A DNA stretch of 64,000 nt from Faecalibacter bovis (GTDB lineage Bacteria > Bacteroidota > Bacteroidia > Flavobacteriales > Weeksellaceae): assembly GCF_017948305.1 (NCBI RefSeq), contig NZ_CP072842.1, forward strand, positions 2,114,501 to 2,178,500, written 5' to 3'. Each line of letters begins with the position of its first letter. The first letter of the stretch is position 1. The position numbers and the translations under genes are program-made. Under the pieces are notes generated by a model, which was not told the origin of the DNA, searched no databases, and saw only the letters and a program-made list of their open reading frames with translations. Positions 1 through 9,200 of the stretch are shown here, one piece after another.

Positions 1-17
1 TTCAAAATCATTAAATT

Positions 18-1250
18 GTGTTTCAAGAAAGTTTAATAGGATTATTAATCCTAATGTTTTTTGTAGAGATCTACTTATACTGTGCATTTAAATCCTTTAT
101 TAAAAATAAAATTATTTTATTTGGTTGTATTTTATCAACTGTTTTCGTGATGTCATTTATGGCATACAACTTTCTTTTTTTTGATAGAAATATAGGTCAA
201 ACTCCAATGTTTATGTGGAGTGTAGGATTATTTATGCTAATTGCTTTTCCGAGAGCTATATTTTTAATTTTCTTTTTAATAGATGATTTGATTCGTATAA
301 TAGGATGGATTAAAAATCGATTACTTAAAACTCCTGTAAAACCTAAACAATATTTGCCTGCCAGACGCAAATTTATCTATGTAACTGCTGCAGGAATTGC
401 AACTGTTTTATTCTCTAGTTTGGTACATGGAATGACTTTAGGAAAATATAATTACAAAGTTATTCGTGAAAAATTAGGCTATAAACGATTACCAAAGGCC
501 TTCGACGGGTTTAAAATTCTGCATATCACAGATATTCATTCGGGAAGTATTGATAATAAAGAAAAAATTGAGGAAGCGATTCAAATGATTAATGAGCAAG
601 AGTTTGATATTTTGCTTTTTACCGGTGATATTGTGAATAATTTTCATTGGGAAATGGATAAATGGATACCTGTTTTCAAAAAGATAAAAAAAGCTCCTTA
701 TGGAAATTTTGCAGTGTTAGGAAATCATGATTATGGTGAATATTCTGATTGGAAAACTGAAGAAGCGAAACAAGAAAATTTTGAAAAAATTAAAGGTATA
801 TTTCCTCAAATCGGTTTTGAATTACTTTTAAATGAAAATAAAATCATTGAAAAAGATGGTGAAAAAATTGCGTTAATTGGTGTAGAAAATTGGGGAGCAC
901 GATTTAAAAAAGCAGGAGATTTAAATTTAGCATCTAAAGGTTTAGATCAATCAATTTTTAAGATTTTGATGACTCACGATCCATCGCATTGGAATTTAGA
1001 AGTGAAGGATGATCAACGTATTTACGATTTAACGTTATCAGGTCATACACATGGGATGCAATTAGGAATTGAAGTTCCAAGTATTGGGTTAAAATGGAGT
1101 CCATCACAATATATTTATCCGCAATGGGCTGGTTTATATCAGCAAGAAGATAAATGGATAAATGTAAATCGTGGTTTTGGATACCATTTTTATCCTGGAC
1201 GTGTTGGTGTTTGGCCAGAAATTACGGTTCTCGAATTACAATCTCTATAA
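18..1250 (+). CDS. Membrane-anchored metallophosphoesterase (YkuE-like)
   Basis: Calcineurin-like metallophosphoesterase on a membrane anchor. The first ~130 residues hold about three hydrophobic segments and a basic stretch. The catalytic domain follows with the metal-binding blocks in order: DIH near residue 172, GDIVNN near 203, GNHD near 236 and GHTHG near 342. This is the layout of YkuE-type phosphoesterases, which act at the membrane on unknown or lipid-linked phosphoesters. An in-frame TAA lies at 12-14, so the gene starts inside the window. The first candidate start is GTG at 18, and ATG at 54 is an alternative that shortens the first membrane helix. A terminator follows directly. The substrate cannot be told from sequence. 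Confidence 0.88.
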   Translation: MFQESLIGLLILMFFVEIYLYCAFKSFIKNKIILFGCILSTVFVMSFMAYNFLFFDRNIGQTPMFMWSVGLFMLIAFPRAIFLIFFLIDDLIRIIGWIKNRLLKTPVKPKQYLPARRKFIYVTAAGIATVLFSSLVHGMTLGKYNYKVIREKLGYKRLPKAFDGFKILHITDIHSGSIDNKEKIEEAIQMINEQEFDILLFTGDIVNNFHWEMDKWIPVFKKIKKAPYGNFAVLGNHDYGEYSDWKTEEAKQENFEKIKGIFPQIGFELLLNENKIIEKDGEKIALIGVENWGARFKKAGDLNLASKGLDQSIFKILMTHDPSHWNLEVKDDQRIYDLTLSGHTHGMQLGIEVPSIGLKWSPSQYIYPQWAGLYQQEDKWINVNRGFGYHFYPGRVGVWPEITVLELQSL

Positions 1251-1257
1251 TTAAATG

Positions 1258-1284
1258 AAGCAATCCTATTGGATTGCTTTTTTT
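1258..1284 (+). terminator. Rho-independent terminator after the metallophosphoesterase
   Basis: Nine-bp stem (1258-1266 with 1271-1279), TATT loop, then a run of T, 8 nt after the stop codon. Confidence 0.85.
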
Positions 1285-1348
1285 ATTGATCTACGTTAAT
1301 AATAATCATAGATATAAATGCTAAATTTAGATAATAAATTATACAACT

Positions 1349-1666
1349 ATGAATGAAGAATTACAAAATATAGAAGTGGTAAAGAATGATGAAACAAATC
1401 GTTTTGAATTGACTGTTGATGGATTTATCGCCTTTATTGATTTTAAACAAGTTGATCAATTAATCAAATTAATTCATACCGAAGTTCCAGAAGAATTAGG
1501 TGGTAGAGGTGTAGCAGCTGCTTTAGTTGAAAAGACTTTGGTTTATATTGAAACTAATAACTATAAGCTTTATCCGTTTTGTCCGTACGTTTATGCATAT
1601 ATTTAAAGACATCCAGAATGGAAAAGAGTAGTGGATCCTACTTTTGTAAAATATGATGAATTATAA
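1349..1666 (+). pseudogene. YjdJ-like GNAT acetyltransferase interrupted by an in-frame TAA
   Basis: Small GNAT-fold protein of the Gcn5-related 'YjdJ' kind. The acetyl-CoA loop is readable as GGRGVAAALVE (residues ~51-61), followed by the family's C-terminal motif PFCPYVYAYI. The reading frame stops at TAA 1604-1606 after 85 codons. The same frame then continues with RHPEW and runs to a second TAA at 1664-1666, adding 19 residues typical of the family's end (normally YIK-RHPEW). The TAA therefore sits where a lysine AAA codon is expected, which is a single A-to-T change. It may be a genuine nonsense mutation, a sequencing error or a slightly shortened but functional protein. No frameshift is needed. 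Confidence 0.75.
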
Positions 1667-1676
1667 CATTAAGCAT

Positions 1677-1715
1677 AAAAAAAGGTCTGATTTATTTTAA
1701 ATCAGACCTTTTTTT
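1677..1715. terminator. Bidirectional terminator between the GNAT gene and the symporter
   Basis: Perfect 11-bp stem (1684-1694 with 1698-1708) flanked by A7 on the left and T7 on the right. It can serve the + strand GNAT gene and the converging symporter gene. Confidence 0.9.
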
Positions 1716-1735
1716 AATTGTTATATACTTTTTAA

Positions 1736-2995
1736 TTAAGCTTTATCATCTTGAGTAAATTCTTGCTCAACTGCTACATGACCTTCCCATTTGTCAACAG
1801 CTACCGTAGATAAGGCGTTACCTAAAACATTAGTCATAGAACGAGCCATATCACAGAAGTGGTCAATTGGTAAAATTAAAGCAATTCCTTCTGGTGGAAT
1901 TCCGAACATAGAACACGTGGCAACTACAACGATTAATGATGCTCGTGGAACTCCTGCAACACCTTTAGAAGTTAACATTAATACTAAAAGCATTAGTAAT
2001 TGTTTTTCTAATGGCATATCAATTCCATACACTTGTGCAATAAATATAGATGCGAACGTCATATACATCATTGATCCATCTAAGTTGAATGAATATCCAA
2101 GAGGTAATGTAAAGGATACAATCTTCTTTTGTGCACCAAATTTCTCTAATTCTTCCACTAATTTTGGGAATACAGCTTCTGATGAAGTTGTAGAGAAAGC
2201 AATTAGTAAAGGAGCTTTAATATGACGTAATAAATCAATTAATCGTTTACCGATTATTAAATAACCAACGGCTAATAATACAATCCATAATAGGATAATT
2301 CCTAAAGAGAATGCGGCTAAATATTTTAGGTATAAAGCGAAAATACCGAATCCGTAATTAGCAACAGCTGCTGCAATTGTACCTAAAACACCTAATGGTG
2401 CAGTCCACATTACATATCCAACCATGATTAATACTACGTGAGAAATCTTGTCAAAAGCTTTAACTAAAGGTTCTCCTTCTTTTCCGAATGCTGCTAATGC
2501 GACACCAAAAAAGATAGAGAAAACAACAATTTGTAAGATTTCATTTGTAGAAAATGCTTCGAAAACAGATTTCGGAATCATGTGTTCTACAAAGTGTTGT
2601 AGTGATAAGTTTGATTTTGCTTTAAGTAAATCTTCAGCGGAACTGCTGTCTGGTGTTAAATCTAAACCTACACCTGGTTGTGTAATATTTACTACGATTA
2701 ATCCAATCATTAAAGAGATTAACGATGCGGTAATGAACCATCCCATAGCACGACCACCAACGCGACCAACCATCTTCATATCACCCATTTTGGCAATACC
2801 AACAACTAAAGTTGAGAAGACTAAAGGTGCAATAATCATCTGAATTAATCGAATAAAAATCGTACCTAAGATTTTAATGTTCGCAGAGAACGAAGCAATA
2901 AATTCTGGCGAAGTATTGTAGTGGACAAATCCCCCTAGAACAACTCCTAATACAAGCGCAACAATAATTGCGATGAAAAGTTTATTGTTTTTCAT
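1736..2995 (-). CDS. Dicarboxylate/amino acid:cation symporter (DAACS, GltP/DctA type)
   Basis: Sodium- or proton-coupled glutamate/aspartate/C4-dicarboxylate symporter of the SDF (DAACS) family in the inner membrane. Family signatures are present: SSEAVFPKL for the first re-entrant loop, the NLDGSMMY motif, SKGVAGVPRAS for the second re-entrant loop, and DMARSMTNV in the last helix, which carries the substrate-binding Asp, Arg and Asn residues. About eight membrane segments are visible. I chose ATG at 2995 (MKNNKLF...). The longer frame to 3046 starts inside the predicted promoter and adds an atypical 17-residue head. Whether it prefers glutamate or a dicarboxylate cannot be read from the sequence. 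Confidence 0.92.
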   Translation of the reverse strand: MKNNKLFIAIIVALVLGVVLGGFVHYNTSPEFIASFSANIKILGTIFIRLIQMIIAPLVFSTLVVGIAKMGDMKMVGRVGGRAMGWFITASLISLMIGLIVVNITQPGVGLDLTPDSSSAEDLLKAKSNLSLQHFVEHMIPKSVFEAFSTNEILQIVVFSIFFGVALAAFGKEGEPLVKAFDKISHVVLIMVGYVMWTAPLGVLGTIAAAVANYGFGIFALYLKYLAAFSLGIILLWIVLLAVGYLIIGKRLIDLLRHIKAPLLIAFSTTSSEAVFPKLVEELEKFGAQKKIVSFTLPLGYSFNLDGSMMYMTFASIFIAQVYGIDMPLEKQLLMLLVLMLTSKGVAGVPRASLIVVVATCSMFGIPPEGIALILPIDHFCDMARSMTNVLGNALSTVAVDKWEGHVAVEQEFTQDDKA

Positions 2996-3013
2996 TATTA
3001 ATTTTATTTGTAC

Positions 3014-3046
3014 CAAAACTAATGTTTTTTTACAAAATCTTAACAA
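3014..3046 (-). promoter_or_regulatory. Promoter of the DAACS symporter
   Basis: Bacteroidota -7 element TAGTTTTG on the minus strand (3014-3021) with TTG 22 nt upstream (3044-3046). The predicted transcript start is near 3009, upstream of the ATG at 2995. Confidence 0.5.
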
Positions 3047-3137
3047 TAATTAGATACAATTAAATCGAATTAGGATATTGGTTTTCCTAATTGAATAATT
3101 AAGAATAAATTAGTCTAAAACGGATTATCGTAATCTT

Positions 3138-5849
3138 TTATTCTTTGTTATTTTGAAAAGGAATCGATGGATTTAGTATTTCTTCGATTAATAAACTTAA
3201 CGGCTCTTTTGTTAATTCAATAATAGATTGATCGATAATGGTAGATTTATCCAATTTTAATTTGAATAATTCTTTCTTAGGAAATTTAATTGGATAAATA
3301 CAAAGCTCAATTGTTTTATTAAAATTTTCAGGATTTGAGTAAAATAAATGTGCGTAAAAAGCTAATTGTAATTCTTTGGCTTTGTCGCTGTCTTCAAAAA
3401 TAACATTCACTTTTTCTGAGTCAATTTTTACATCTTTTGCAAATCCAGTTTTATAATCGATGATACGAATTTGTCCATCAACTTGATCAATTCTGTCAAT
3501 TACACCTTGTAATTTTATTTTTCTTCCACTAGAAAGTTCGAAATCTATATAATACTTTTGCTCTAACTGTTTGATTATGAATTCAGAATTTTTAGCTGTA
3601 TTTCGGTCTTTTTCTAAAACTCCATTTACAATTCTTTCTGCGATTTTATAAACCAAATAATTTGGACCTTGATCTGTGTGTCCATCTTTATATTGCTCTT
3701 TAAAGAATTTTTGAAGCGATTGATCTTTAATCTTATCAATCATCACAAAATCTTCTTTAATCATTATCTTATTTATAAAAGGCGTATATAATTCCTCTAA
3801 AGTTTCATGTACAATATTTCCCAAAGTCTTAGCAGAAACCATTTCTTCAGCTTCTTCAACTTCCTGAACTCCGAAAACACGTTGTTCGTAAAAATCCAAT
3901 TGATTTCTTAAATATGAAGACAACGAAGAAGGTGAAATCCCTTTTTCGTTCGCCCAAATATTTAATTTTTCCATGGTATGTGGCGTTTTTTCTATTACAA
4001 TTTCCCTTAAAGGTTTCGTAACAAAACTTGGAGCTGCAAATGATTCTTTGATTTGATGATTACTTTCAAATTTGATTTGAGAAATGAATCGAGATTTTTC
4101 TCCAGAACCCATTCCATCAGCTTCGGTATTATAAACTAAATGAATATTTTTTCCGCGTTGAATTAAACGATAGAAGTGATAAGCATAAATTGCATCATTT
4201 TCTGTAAAAGTATTTAGTCCCATTTCCTTGCGAATATCATAAGGAACAAACGTGTTATTTTGTCGTCCTAATGGTAAAATTTCATCGTTTACAGATGTCA
4301 TGATGATATTGTCAAAATTAATCAATCGGGTTTCTAATAATCCCATCAGCTGTAAACCTTTTAAAGGTTCACCGATAAAGGCGATAGATTCTGATTGAAC
4401 AATTTTATTGTATAATAAATACAAAGTTCGATAATCTTTTACATCTGTCACCTCTTTTAAATTATCCGCTAATTGAACAAATACTTTTTTAAAGTAGAAA
4501 AGATATTCTTTTAATAACAGGTACTTAAAATCAGAACCATCGTTTAAATATGTATGTTGAATAATGTCTTCTGTCCAATTTTTTAAGTGATTCACAAAAT
4601 CAGGCAAAGATTGTGGAATGACAAATAAAGATTTGAAAATATTATCTTGTAAACTTCCTTGTAACGTTTTTTCTGCGTTAAAAATTCGATTGTTTTTACG
4701 AATAGTATTGGATGTTTCTCTTGATGATGAAGTAGAAAATTTAGATAAAGTTCTATTTTCTAAAATTTGTAAAACATTTTTGAAATAGAAAGTTTTTCCT
4801 TTTCCTAACTTTTCACGATTCATTTGTAATTCAAATACAGATTTGAAAAACTGAGCTAACGGAACTGATTTCAACGGAATTCCCATCGAAATATTTAAAT
4901 ATGTAATATTTTCAGGTAATGAATTTAAGATTGCTGGTAAAATAGATTCATCTGCTAAAATCAATGCTGTTTTTTTGATTTCATCCTCATCCATTTTTGC
5001 AAGAATATCCGAAATGTATTTTGCTTGTCCAACTTGTTTAGCAACACCTGTTACGTGTATATTTTTTTCTTTAGAAAATTCGTCAAAAGTCCATTTCCAA
5101 TCTTGTACTTTTTGCTTGTAACGGCGCATAAATGCACCAGCTTCTTGATTCGGATTTTCTAAATAGTATTTGTCTGCATCCCAATATATTTTTGCAATAT
5201 GATGTTTATCAAAACTGAATAAAATCTTTTGTTCAGCCTCAGTTAAGGCATTAAAACCAGCAAAAACAAATTGATCTTTTTGTGCAGCGATAATTTCTTC
5301 TACTTTATCAGCCGCTAAACGGAAAACTAAACCAGCATAACCTTGGCTATTCGCAGTTAAATCTTCACGCAATTGAAAATAAAATTTAGTAACAACTTGC
5401 CAAAACAAAATGTGTTTTTGCATGACTTCGTTCTTATTGACAAAGATTTCATCTTTTCCCCATTTTTCAATACGTTCAATAGAAACCAAATAATCTAAAA
5501 TTTTTGCAGGATCAACGAGAGAAGAATCAATATCATCAAAATCTTTTAAAATTGTAGGTCCCCATTTAATGAAATCTTCAAATGTATCAGGTTTTTCAAC
5601 TACTTTTTTATAGGATTGATAGGCTTTAAACCAAAGATTAATTCCAGAAATAATTTCTAATTGTGCTATTTCTGCCATAAAATCTTCGACACTAATCATT
5701 TTAGGTAAAATCAAGGTATGCGCTTGTTTCTGAAACTCTTGTCGAAAGAATAACATTGGGCGTTTACCTGGTAAAACTAGGGTTGTGTTTAAGAAATCAG
5801 TTTTTTGATTTAATAAATCAGCAACTACATTTTCAATAAATTGTGACAT
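3138..5849 (-). CDS. AddB-like PD-(D/E)XK nuclease/inactive helicase
   Basis: Large protein (903 aa) of the AddB/RexB-like group that partners an AddA/RecB-type helicase in double-strand-break end processing. The C-terminal PD-(D/E)XK nuclease domain is recognisable from LQGVIDRID followed by IIDYKTG (catalytic Asp and the D-x-K of motif III, residues ~780-800). The N-terminal part resembles the AddB helicase-like scaffold, but I see no intact Walker A, which fits AddB-type subunits of Bacteroidota. No cysteine cluster for an Fe-S site is evident. It stands alone here, with no AddA-like helicase gene next to it in the window, so the partner must be elsewhere. Confidence 0.8.
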   Translation of the reverse strand: MSQFIENVVADLLNQKTDFLNTTLVLPGKRPMLFFRQEFQKQAHTLILPKMISVEDFMAEIAQLEIISGINLWFKAYQSYKKVVEKPDTFEDFIKWGPTILKDFDDIDSSLVDPAKILDYLVSIERIEKWGKDEIFVNKNEVMQKHILFWQVVTKFYFQLREDLTANSQGYAGLVFRLAADKVEEIIAAQKDQFVFAGFNALTEAEQKILFSFDKHHIAKIYWDADKYYLENPNQEAGAFMRRYKQKVQDWKWTFDEFSKEKNIHVTGVAKQVGQAKYISDILAKMDEDEIKKTALILADESILPAILNSLPENITYLNISMGIPLKSVPLAQFFKSVFELQMNREKLGKGKTFYFKNVLQILENRTLSKFSTSSSRETSNTIRKNNRIFNAEKTLQGSLQDNIFKSLFVIPQSLPDFVNHLKNWTEDIIQHTYLNDGSDFKYLLLKEYLFYFKKVFVQLADNLKEVTDVKDYRTLYLLYNKIVQSESIAFIGEPLKGLQLMGLLETRLINFDNIIMTSVNDEILPLGRQNNTFVPYDIRKEMGLNTFTENDAIYAYHFYRLIQRGKNIHLVYNTEADGMGSGEKSRFISQIKFESNHQIKESFAAPSFVTKPLREIVIEKTPHTMEKLNIWANEKGISPSSLSSYLRNQLDFYEQRVFGVQEVEEAEEMVSAKTLGNIVHETLEELYTPFINKIMIKEDFVMIDKIKDQSLQKFFKEQYKDGHTDQGPNYLVYKIAERIVNGVLEKDRNTAKNSEFIIKQLEQKYYIDFELSSGRKIKLQGVIDRIDQVDGQIRIIDYKTGFAKDVKIDSEKVNVIFEDSDKAKELQLAFYAHLFYSNPENFNKTIELCIYPIKFPKKELFKLKLDKSTIIDQSIIELTKEPLSLLIEEILNPSIPFQNNKE

Positions 5850-5906
5850 GATTTTAGGCTTGAAATATGTTGTAAAATTAGTATTTATAATGACAAAAGA
5901 TGTCGT

Positions 5907-6422
5907 TTAATTTACAGTTTCAGATTTTATTAATTCACCATTTTTAAAATAATCTTTTTGAAATAATTTGCCTTCTTCAGTATAAATGTAAATTTCTCCA
6001 TTTCCCATGTTAAAAGGGCCACAGTACAAAATATTACCTTTTCTATCGTAACAATTTGCTATTTTATTTGGTTTACCATTTATGTACAAAATACGAGCTT
6101 TTGGATTACCATTTTTATAAAAATATTCAAAAACACCTTCCTGTAAATCATTAACCATCATTCCTTTACTTTCTAGTCTTGTATTAGGATGATACGTTTC
6201 AATTATACCATTTATGGCTCCATTAATATAAGGTACGATACTTTGTACAGCGCCGTCTAGATGATAATTAATTGTTTCACCATCTTTTATATTTTGAGCA
6301 TTATAAGTAACGATAGATTTAATTCGGCCATTGTTAAAACGTAAAACTTCTTCGTAATGCGTTTGTGCTTTAACTATATTTCCTATTAGTATAAAAATTA
6401 TTATTGTGATATAATTTCTCAT
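5907..6422 (-). CDS. Secreted MORN-repeat (YwqK-like) protein
   Basis: A 171-residue exported protein. It has a signal peptide (residues ~1-19, ending KAQ) followed by MORN-variant repeats with the spacing seen in YwqK-like proteins, for example FNNGRIKSI, YHLDGAVQS and YYKNGNPKA. The function of such Bacteroidota proteins is generally unknown. Its start overlaps the stop of the upstream gene by 4 nt, so the two are co-transcribed. Confidence 0.75.
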   Translation of the reverse strand: MRNYITIIIFILIGNIVKAQTHYEEVLRFNNGRIKSIVTYNAQNIKDGETINYHLDGAVQSIVPYINGAINGIIETYHPNTRLESKGMMVNDLQEGVFEYFYKNGNPKARILYINGKPNKIANCYDRKGNILYCGPFNMGNGEIYIYTEEGKLFQKDYFKNGELIKSETVN

Positions 6423-6898
6423 GATTTGATTTGTGTGATTTTAGTTTGAAATAAATTCTCGAACGATTCCATAATTTTTGTTCTAGTAATTTCTGTATTT
6501 ACAAAATAAAACATTAATCCAAAAAACAATAATAGAATTGAAAATCCAATACCTATAATTGATAATGTATAAATTGAAAATAAGAGAATTATGCTAATTA
6601 TAGTGAACCAAATTGGAATAAATATTTTTACAAAAGATTTTTGTTTTAAGTGAAATGTAATGATAGTTGAATTGTTTGAAGAAATTTGAAAATCTCCATG
6701 TATTATTGGAATATAGGATTTGTTTCCTGAAGTCACTTTTTCAATTATAAATGAATCTTTGAAAACTTTTCCTTCAAAAATTTTATTAGGTGTAAATAAT
6801 CTAAATTTCTTTTCAATTGTATTTTCGAATAATATTTTAAAAACTTCTTCTTGCGAATAATTTGTTTCTAATTGATAATATTGAGGTTTCAAAAGCAT
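6419..6898 (-). CDS. Two-helix membrane protein of unknown function
   Basis: I do not recognise this 159-residue protein. Residues ~1-90 are polar and rich in beta-type sequence. They are followed by two closely spaced hydrophobic segments (~91-135) and a short charged tail (TRTKIMESFENLFQ). The layout of soluble domain, helical hairpin, cytoplasmic tail resembles small membrane proteins with a PH-like domain, but no motif proves it. It is translationally coupled (4-nt overlap) to the secreted MORN-repeat gene, and a terminator separates it from kbl upstream. Confidence 0.6.
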   Translation of the reverse strand: MLLKPQYYQLETNYSQEEVFKILFENTIEKKFRLFTPNKIFEGKVFKDSFIIEKVTSGNKSYIPIIHGDFQISSNNSTIITFHLKQKSFVKIFIPIWFTIISIILLFSIYTLSIIGIGFSILLLFFGLMFYFVNTEITRTKIMESFENLFQTKITQIKS

Positions 6899-6910
6899 TT
6901 TATAAATATA

Positions 6911-6938
6911 AAAAAAAGCGACTAATTTCTTAGTCGCT
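6911..6938 (-). terminator. Terminator of kbl
   Basis: Nine-bp perfect stem (6917-6925 with 6930-6938), 4-nt loop, T7 on the minus strand, just after the kbl stop. Confidence 0.88.
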
Positions 6939-6964
6939 ACAATATATTATTGAAAAATAATTTC

Positions 6965-8164
6965 TTATTTAATAACACCTAATTCTTTACCTACTTTTGT
7001 GAAAGCAGCAATTGTATGGTCTAATTGTTCTTTTGTATGTGCAGCTGAAAGTTGTACACGAATACGAGCTTTGTCACGAGGAACAACAGGGAAGAAGAAT
7101 CCGATAACATAAACCCCTTCATCCACCAATTTATTCGCCATTTCTTGCGATAATTTTGCGTCGTATAACATAACAGGTACAATAGCAGCATCACCATCAG
7201 GAATATCGAAACCAGCTTCAACCATTCCTTTACGGAAATATTCTGCATTCCACATTACTTTATCACGTAAAGTTGTGTCTTTTTCTAACATTTCTAAAAC
7301 TTGTAAAGCTGCACCAACAATTCCAGGAGCTAAAGAGTTAGAAAATAAATATGGACGTGATTTTTGACGTAACATTTCGATCACTTCTTTTTTACCAGAA
7401 GTAAATCCACCCATTGCACCACCTAAAGCTTTTCCTAATGTTGATGTAATAATATCAACGCGTCCCATCACATCATTGTGTTCGTGAGTTCCGCGTCCGC
7501 TTTTACCAATAAAACCAGTGGCGTGAGAATCATCAACCATCACTAATGCATCATATTTATCAGCTAAATCACAAACACCTTTAAGGTCTGCAACAATACC
7601 GTCCATAGAGAAAACACCATCAGTTACAATGATTTTGAAACGGTGACCTTTTTCTGAAGCAGCGATTAATTGCGCTTCTAAGTCAGCCATATTATTGTTT
7701 TTGTAACGGTAACGAGCTGCTTTACATAAACGTACACCGTCAATGATAGAAGCGTGGTTTAATTCGTCAGAAATGATTGCATCTTCTTCTGTAAATAAAG
7801 GTTCGAAAACACCACCATTTGCGTCAAATGCAGCCGCGTATAAAATTGTATCTTCCATACCAAGAAAGTCAGCAATTTTCTTTTCTAATTGTTTGTGTAT
7901 ATCTTGAGTACCACAAATAAAACGTACAGAAGACATTCCGTATCCACGGTCGTCTAACATTTTCTGAGAAGCTGCGATAATTTCGGCATTATCAGATAAA
8001 CCTAAATAGTTATTCGCACAAAAATTTAATAAAGTTTTACCGTTATCTAATGTTATTTCTGTACTTTGTGGAGAAGCGATGATTCTTTCTTTTTTGAACA
8101 ATCCTTGTTCTTCTAAATCATTCAGTTGAGTTTGTAAATAATCTTGAAATTTATTGCTATACAT
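6965..8164 (-). CDS. kbl: Glycine C-acetyltransferase (2-amino-3-ketobutyrate CoA ligase)
   Basis: PLP enzyme of the alpha-oxoamine synthase family (399 aa, normal length). It cleaves 2-amino-3-oxobutanoate with CoA to glycine and acetyl-CoA, the second step of threonine breakdown. Visible motifs are the N-terminal [30 protein letters not shown] (Asp/His contacting PLP) and [10 protein letters not shown], which carries the Schiff-base lysine. The fold also covers serine palmitoyltransferase and AONS, but the overall match is to Kbl. No threonine dehydrogenase gene is adjacent. The ATG at 8164 lies below a TATATTTG promoter box. Confidence 0.92.
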   Translation of the reverse strand: MYSNKFQDYLQTQLNDLEEQGLFKKERIIASPQSTEITLDNGKTLLNFCANNYLGLSDNAEIIAASQKMLDDRGYGMSSVRFICGTQDIHKQLEKKIADFLGMEDTILYAAAFDANGGVFEPLFTEEDAIISDELNHASIIDGVRLCKAARYRYKNNNMADLEAQLIAASEKGHRFKIIVTDGVFSMDGIVADLKGVCDLADKYDALVMVDDSHATGFIGKSGRGTHEHNDVMGRVDIITSTLGKALGGAMGGFTSGKKEVIEMLRQKSRPYLFSNSLAPGIVGAALQVLEMLEKDTTLRDKVMWNAEYFRKGMVEAGFDIPDGDAAIVPVMLYDAKLSQEMANKLVDEGVYVIGFFFPVVPRDKARIRVQLSAAHTKEQLDHTIAAFTKVGKELGVIK

Positions 8165-8186
8165 AAAAAATCACTTTTGTTTACTA

Positions 8187-8194
8187 CAAATATA
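8187..8194 (-). promoter_or_regulatory. -7 promoter element of kbl
   Basis: TATATTTG on the minus strand, 22 nt upstream of the kbl ATG. It is divergent to the + strand box at 8217. No clear TTG at the -33 distance. Confidence 0.5.
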
Positions 8195-8216
8195 ATAGTT
8201 TAGCTTAGTTTTTGCT

Positions 8217-8224
8217 TAACTTTG
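8217..8224 (+). promoter_or_regulatory. -7 promoter element of the membrane GNAT gene
   Basis: TAACTTTG (TAnnTTTG), 24 nt upstream of the GTG start at 8249. No convincing -33 TTG. Confidence 0.45.
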
Positions 8225-8248
8225 TAGTTCATAAAAATAAAAGAATTA

Positions 8249-9166
8249 GTGTTTTTAATAATAATATTTTCATTTCAGTATTTTTTTTTAGCAAAAGTTT
8301 TTAAGAAAAATAAACTTAAAGCAATTTTTAGTGCTTTGGGATTATATTTTTTAGGGAATTTTATCTTCGGAATAGGATTGTTTACTTTATTAACTTTTAA
8401 TATTATTAATATTGGGTTTGATTTTACTCAGATTAAGCCAGAAAATATTAATGAATTCTCTCGCTCATTAAACCAATATCTTGTAGATCGTCATATTCCT
8501 ATCATTACAGAAGTTGTTTTATTCATTTTGGTCGGAATGATTTATTATAATTATTTGAAAAATAAATGGATGAAAGAAGTTATTGTTGAAAATCAGTCAT
8601 TTATCCAAGAAATTAAAGAACAAGCATCTAAAATACAGCAATTAGTTCCTGTAAAAACGAATTATTATTTACATTTTCATGATGTGAATGAAAAGAATAT
8701 CCATTTAGTACCTGAATTGGCAACTAAAATTTGGAATGAATGTTATAAAGGTATCATATCGCAAGAACAGATTGATTATATGTTGGATATGATGTATAGT
8801 ACCGATAAAATTAACGAGAATATTACGGAAGGAGATCATTGGAAAATCTTGAAAGCTGATAACGAACCAGTAGGTTATATCCACTTTAAAGAAGAAGAAA
8901 ATAAAATTTTCTTATCAAAAATTTATTTATTGCAAGAGGAAAAATATAAAGGTTTAGGACAATCTTTATTGAACGAAGTTATCAAATTTGCTATTGACAA
9001 TAATTATAAATCGATATACTTAACGGTAAATAAAAACAATGCTAAAGCGATTCGTTTCTACGAGAAAAATAACTTTAAACAAGTTAAATCCGAAACTTTC
9101 GATATAGGAAATGGATACGTAATGGACGATTTTATTTACGAAAAAAATATTGTTCAAATTTCATAA
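8249..9166 (+). CDS. Membrane-anchored GNAT N-acetyltransferase
   Basis: The N-terminal ~110 residues contain about three hydrophobic helices and a short coiled linker. The C-terminal ~165 residues form a complete GNAT acetyltransferase domain: LSKIYLLQEEKYKGLGQSLL holds the acetyl-CoA pyrophosphate loop (Q/R-x-x-G-x-G/A equivalent KGLGQS), and NKNNAKAIRFYEKNNF is the usual motif B. The acetyl acceptor is unknown. A membrane anchor suggests an envelope or membrane-associated target. The start is GTG at 8249; the frame upstream closes at a TAG (8225-8227) and has no ATG. Confidence 0.75.
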   Translation: MFLIIIFSFQYFFLAKVFKKNKLKAIFSALGLYFLGNFIFGIGLFTLLTFNIINIGFDFTQIKPENINEFSRSLNQYLVDRHIPIITEVVLFILVGMIYYNYLKNKWMKEVIVENQSFIQEIKEQASKIQQLVPVKTNYYLHFHDVNEKNIHLVPELATKIWNECYKGIISQEQIDYMLDMMYSTDKINENITEGDHWKILKADNEPVGYIHFKEEENKIFLSKIYLLQEEKYKGLGQSLLNEVIKFAIDNNYKSIYLTVNKNNAKAIRFYEKNNFKQVKSETFDIGNGYVMDDFIYEKNIVQIS

Positions 9167-9168
9167 AC

Positions 9169-9200
9169 AAAAAAGCGAATTATTTTAATTCGCTTTTTTT
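9169..9200. terminator. Bidirectional terminator at the GNAT/MerR convergent ends
   Basis: Ten-bp stem (9173-9182 with 9186-9195), 3-nt loop, A-run and T-run on either side. The left arm includes the stop codon of the minus-strand MerR-like gene. Confidence 0.88.

Noticed and set aside
1791-2843. Two + strand ORFs opposite the symporter
   Set aside because: Antisense shadows of a clearly coding membrane-protein frame; no motif, no promoter, odd composition.
2996-3046. Upstream start of the DAACS symporter
   Set aside because: It places the start in the -33 region of the predicted promoter and adds an unusual head; ATG 2995 is the typical family start.
7021-7248. Minus-strand ORF inside kbl
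   Set aside because: Another frame of the well-conserved kbl gene.
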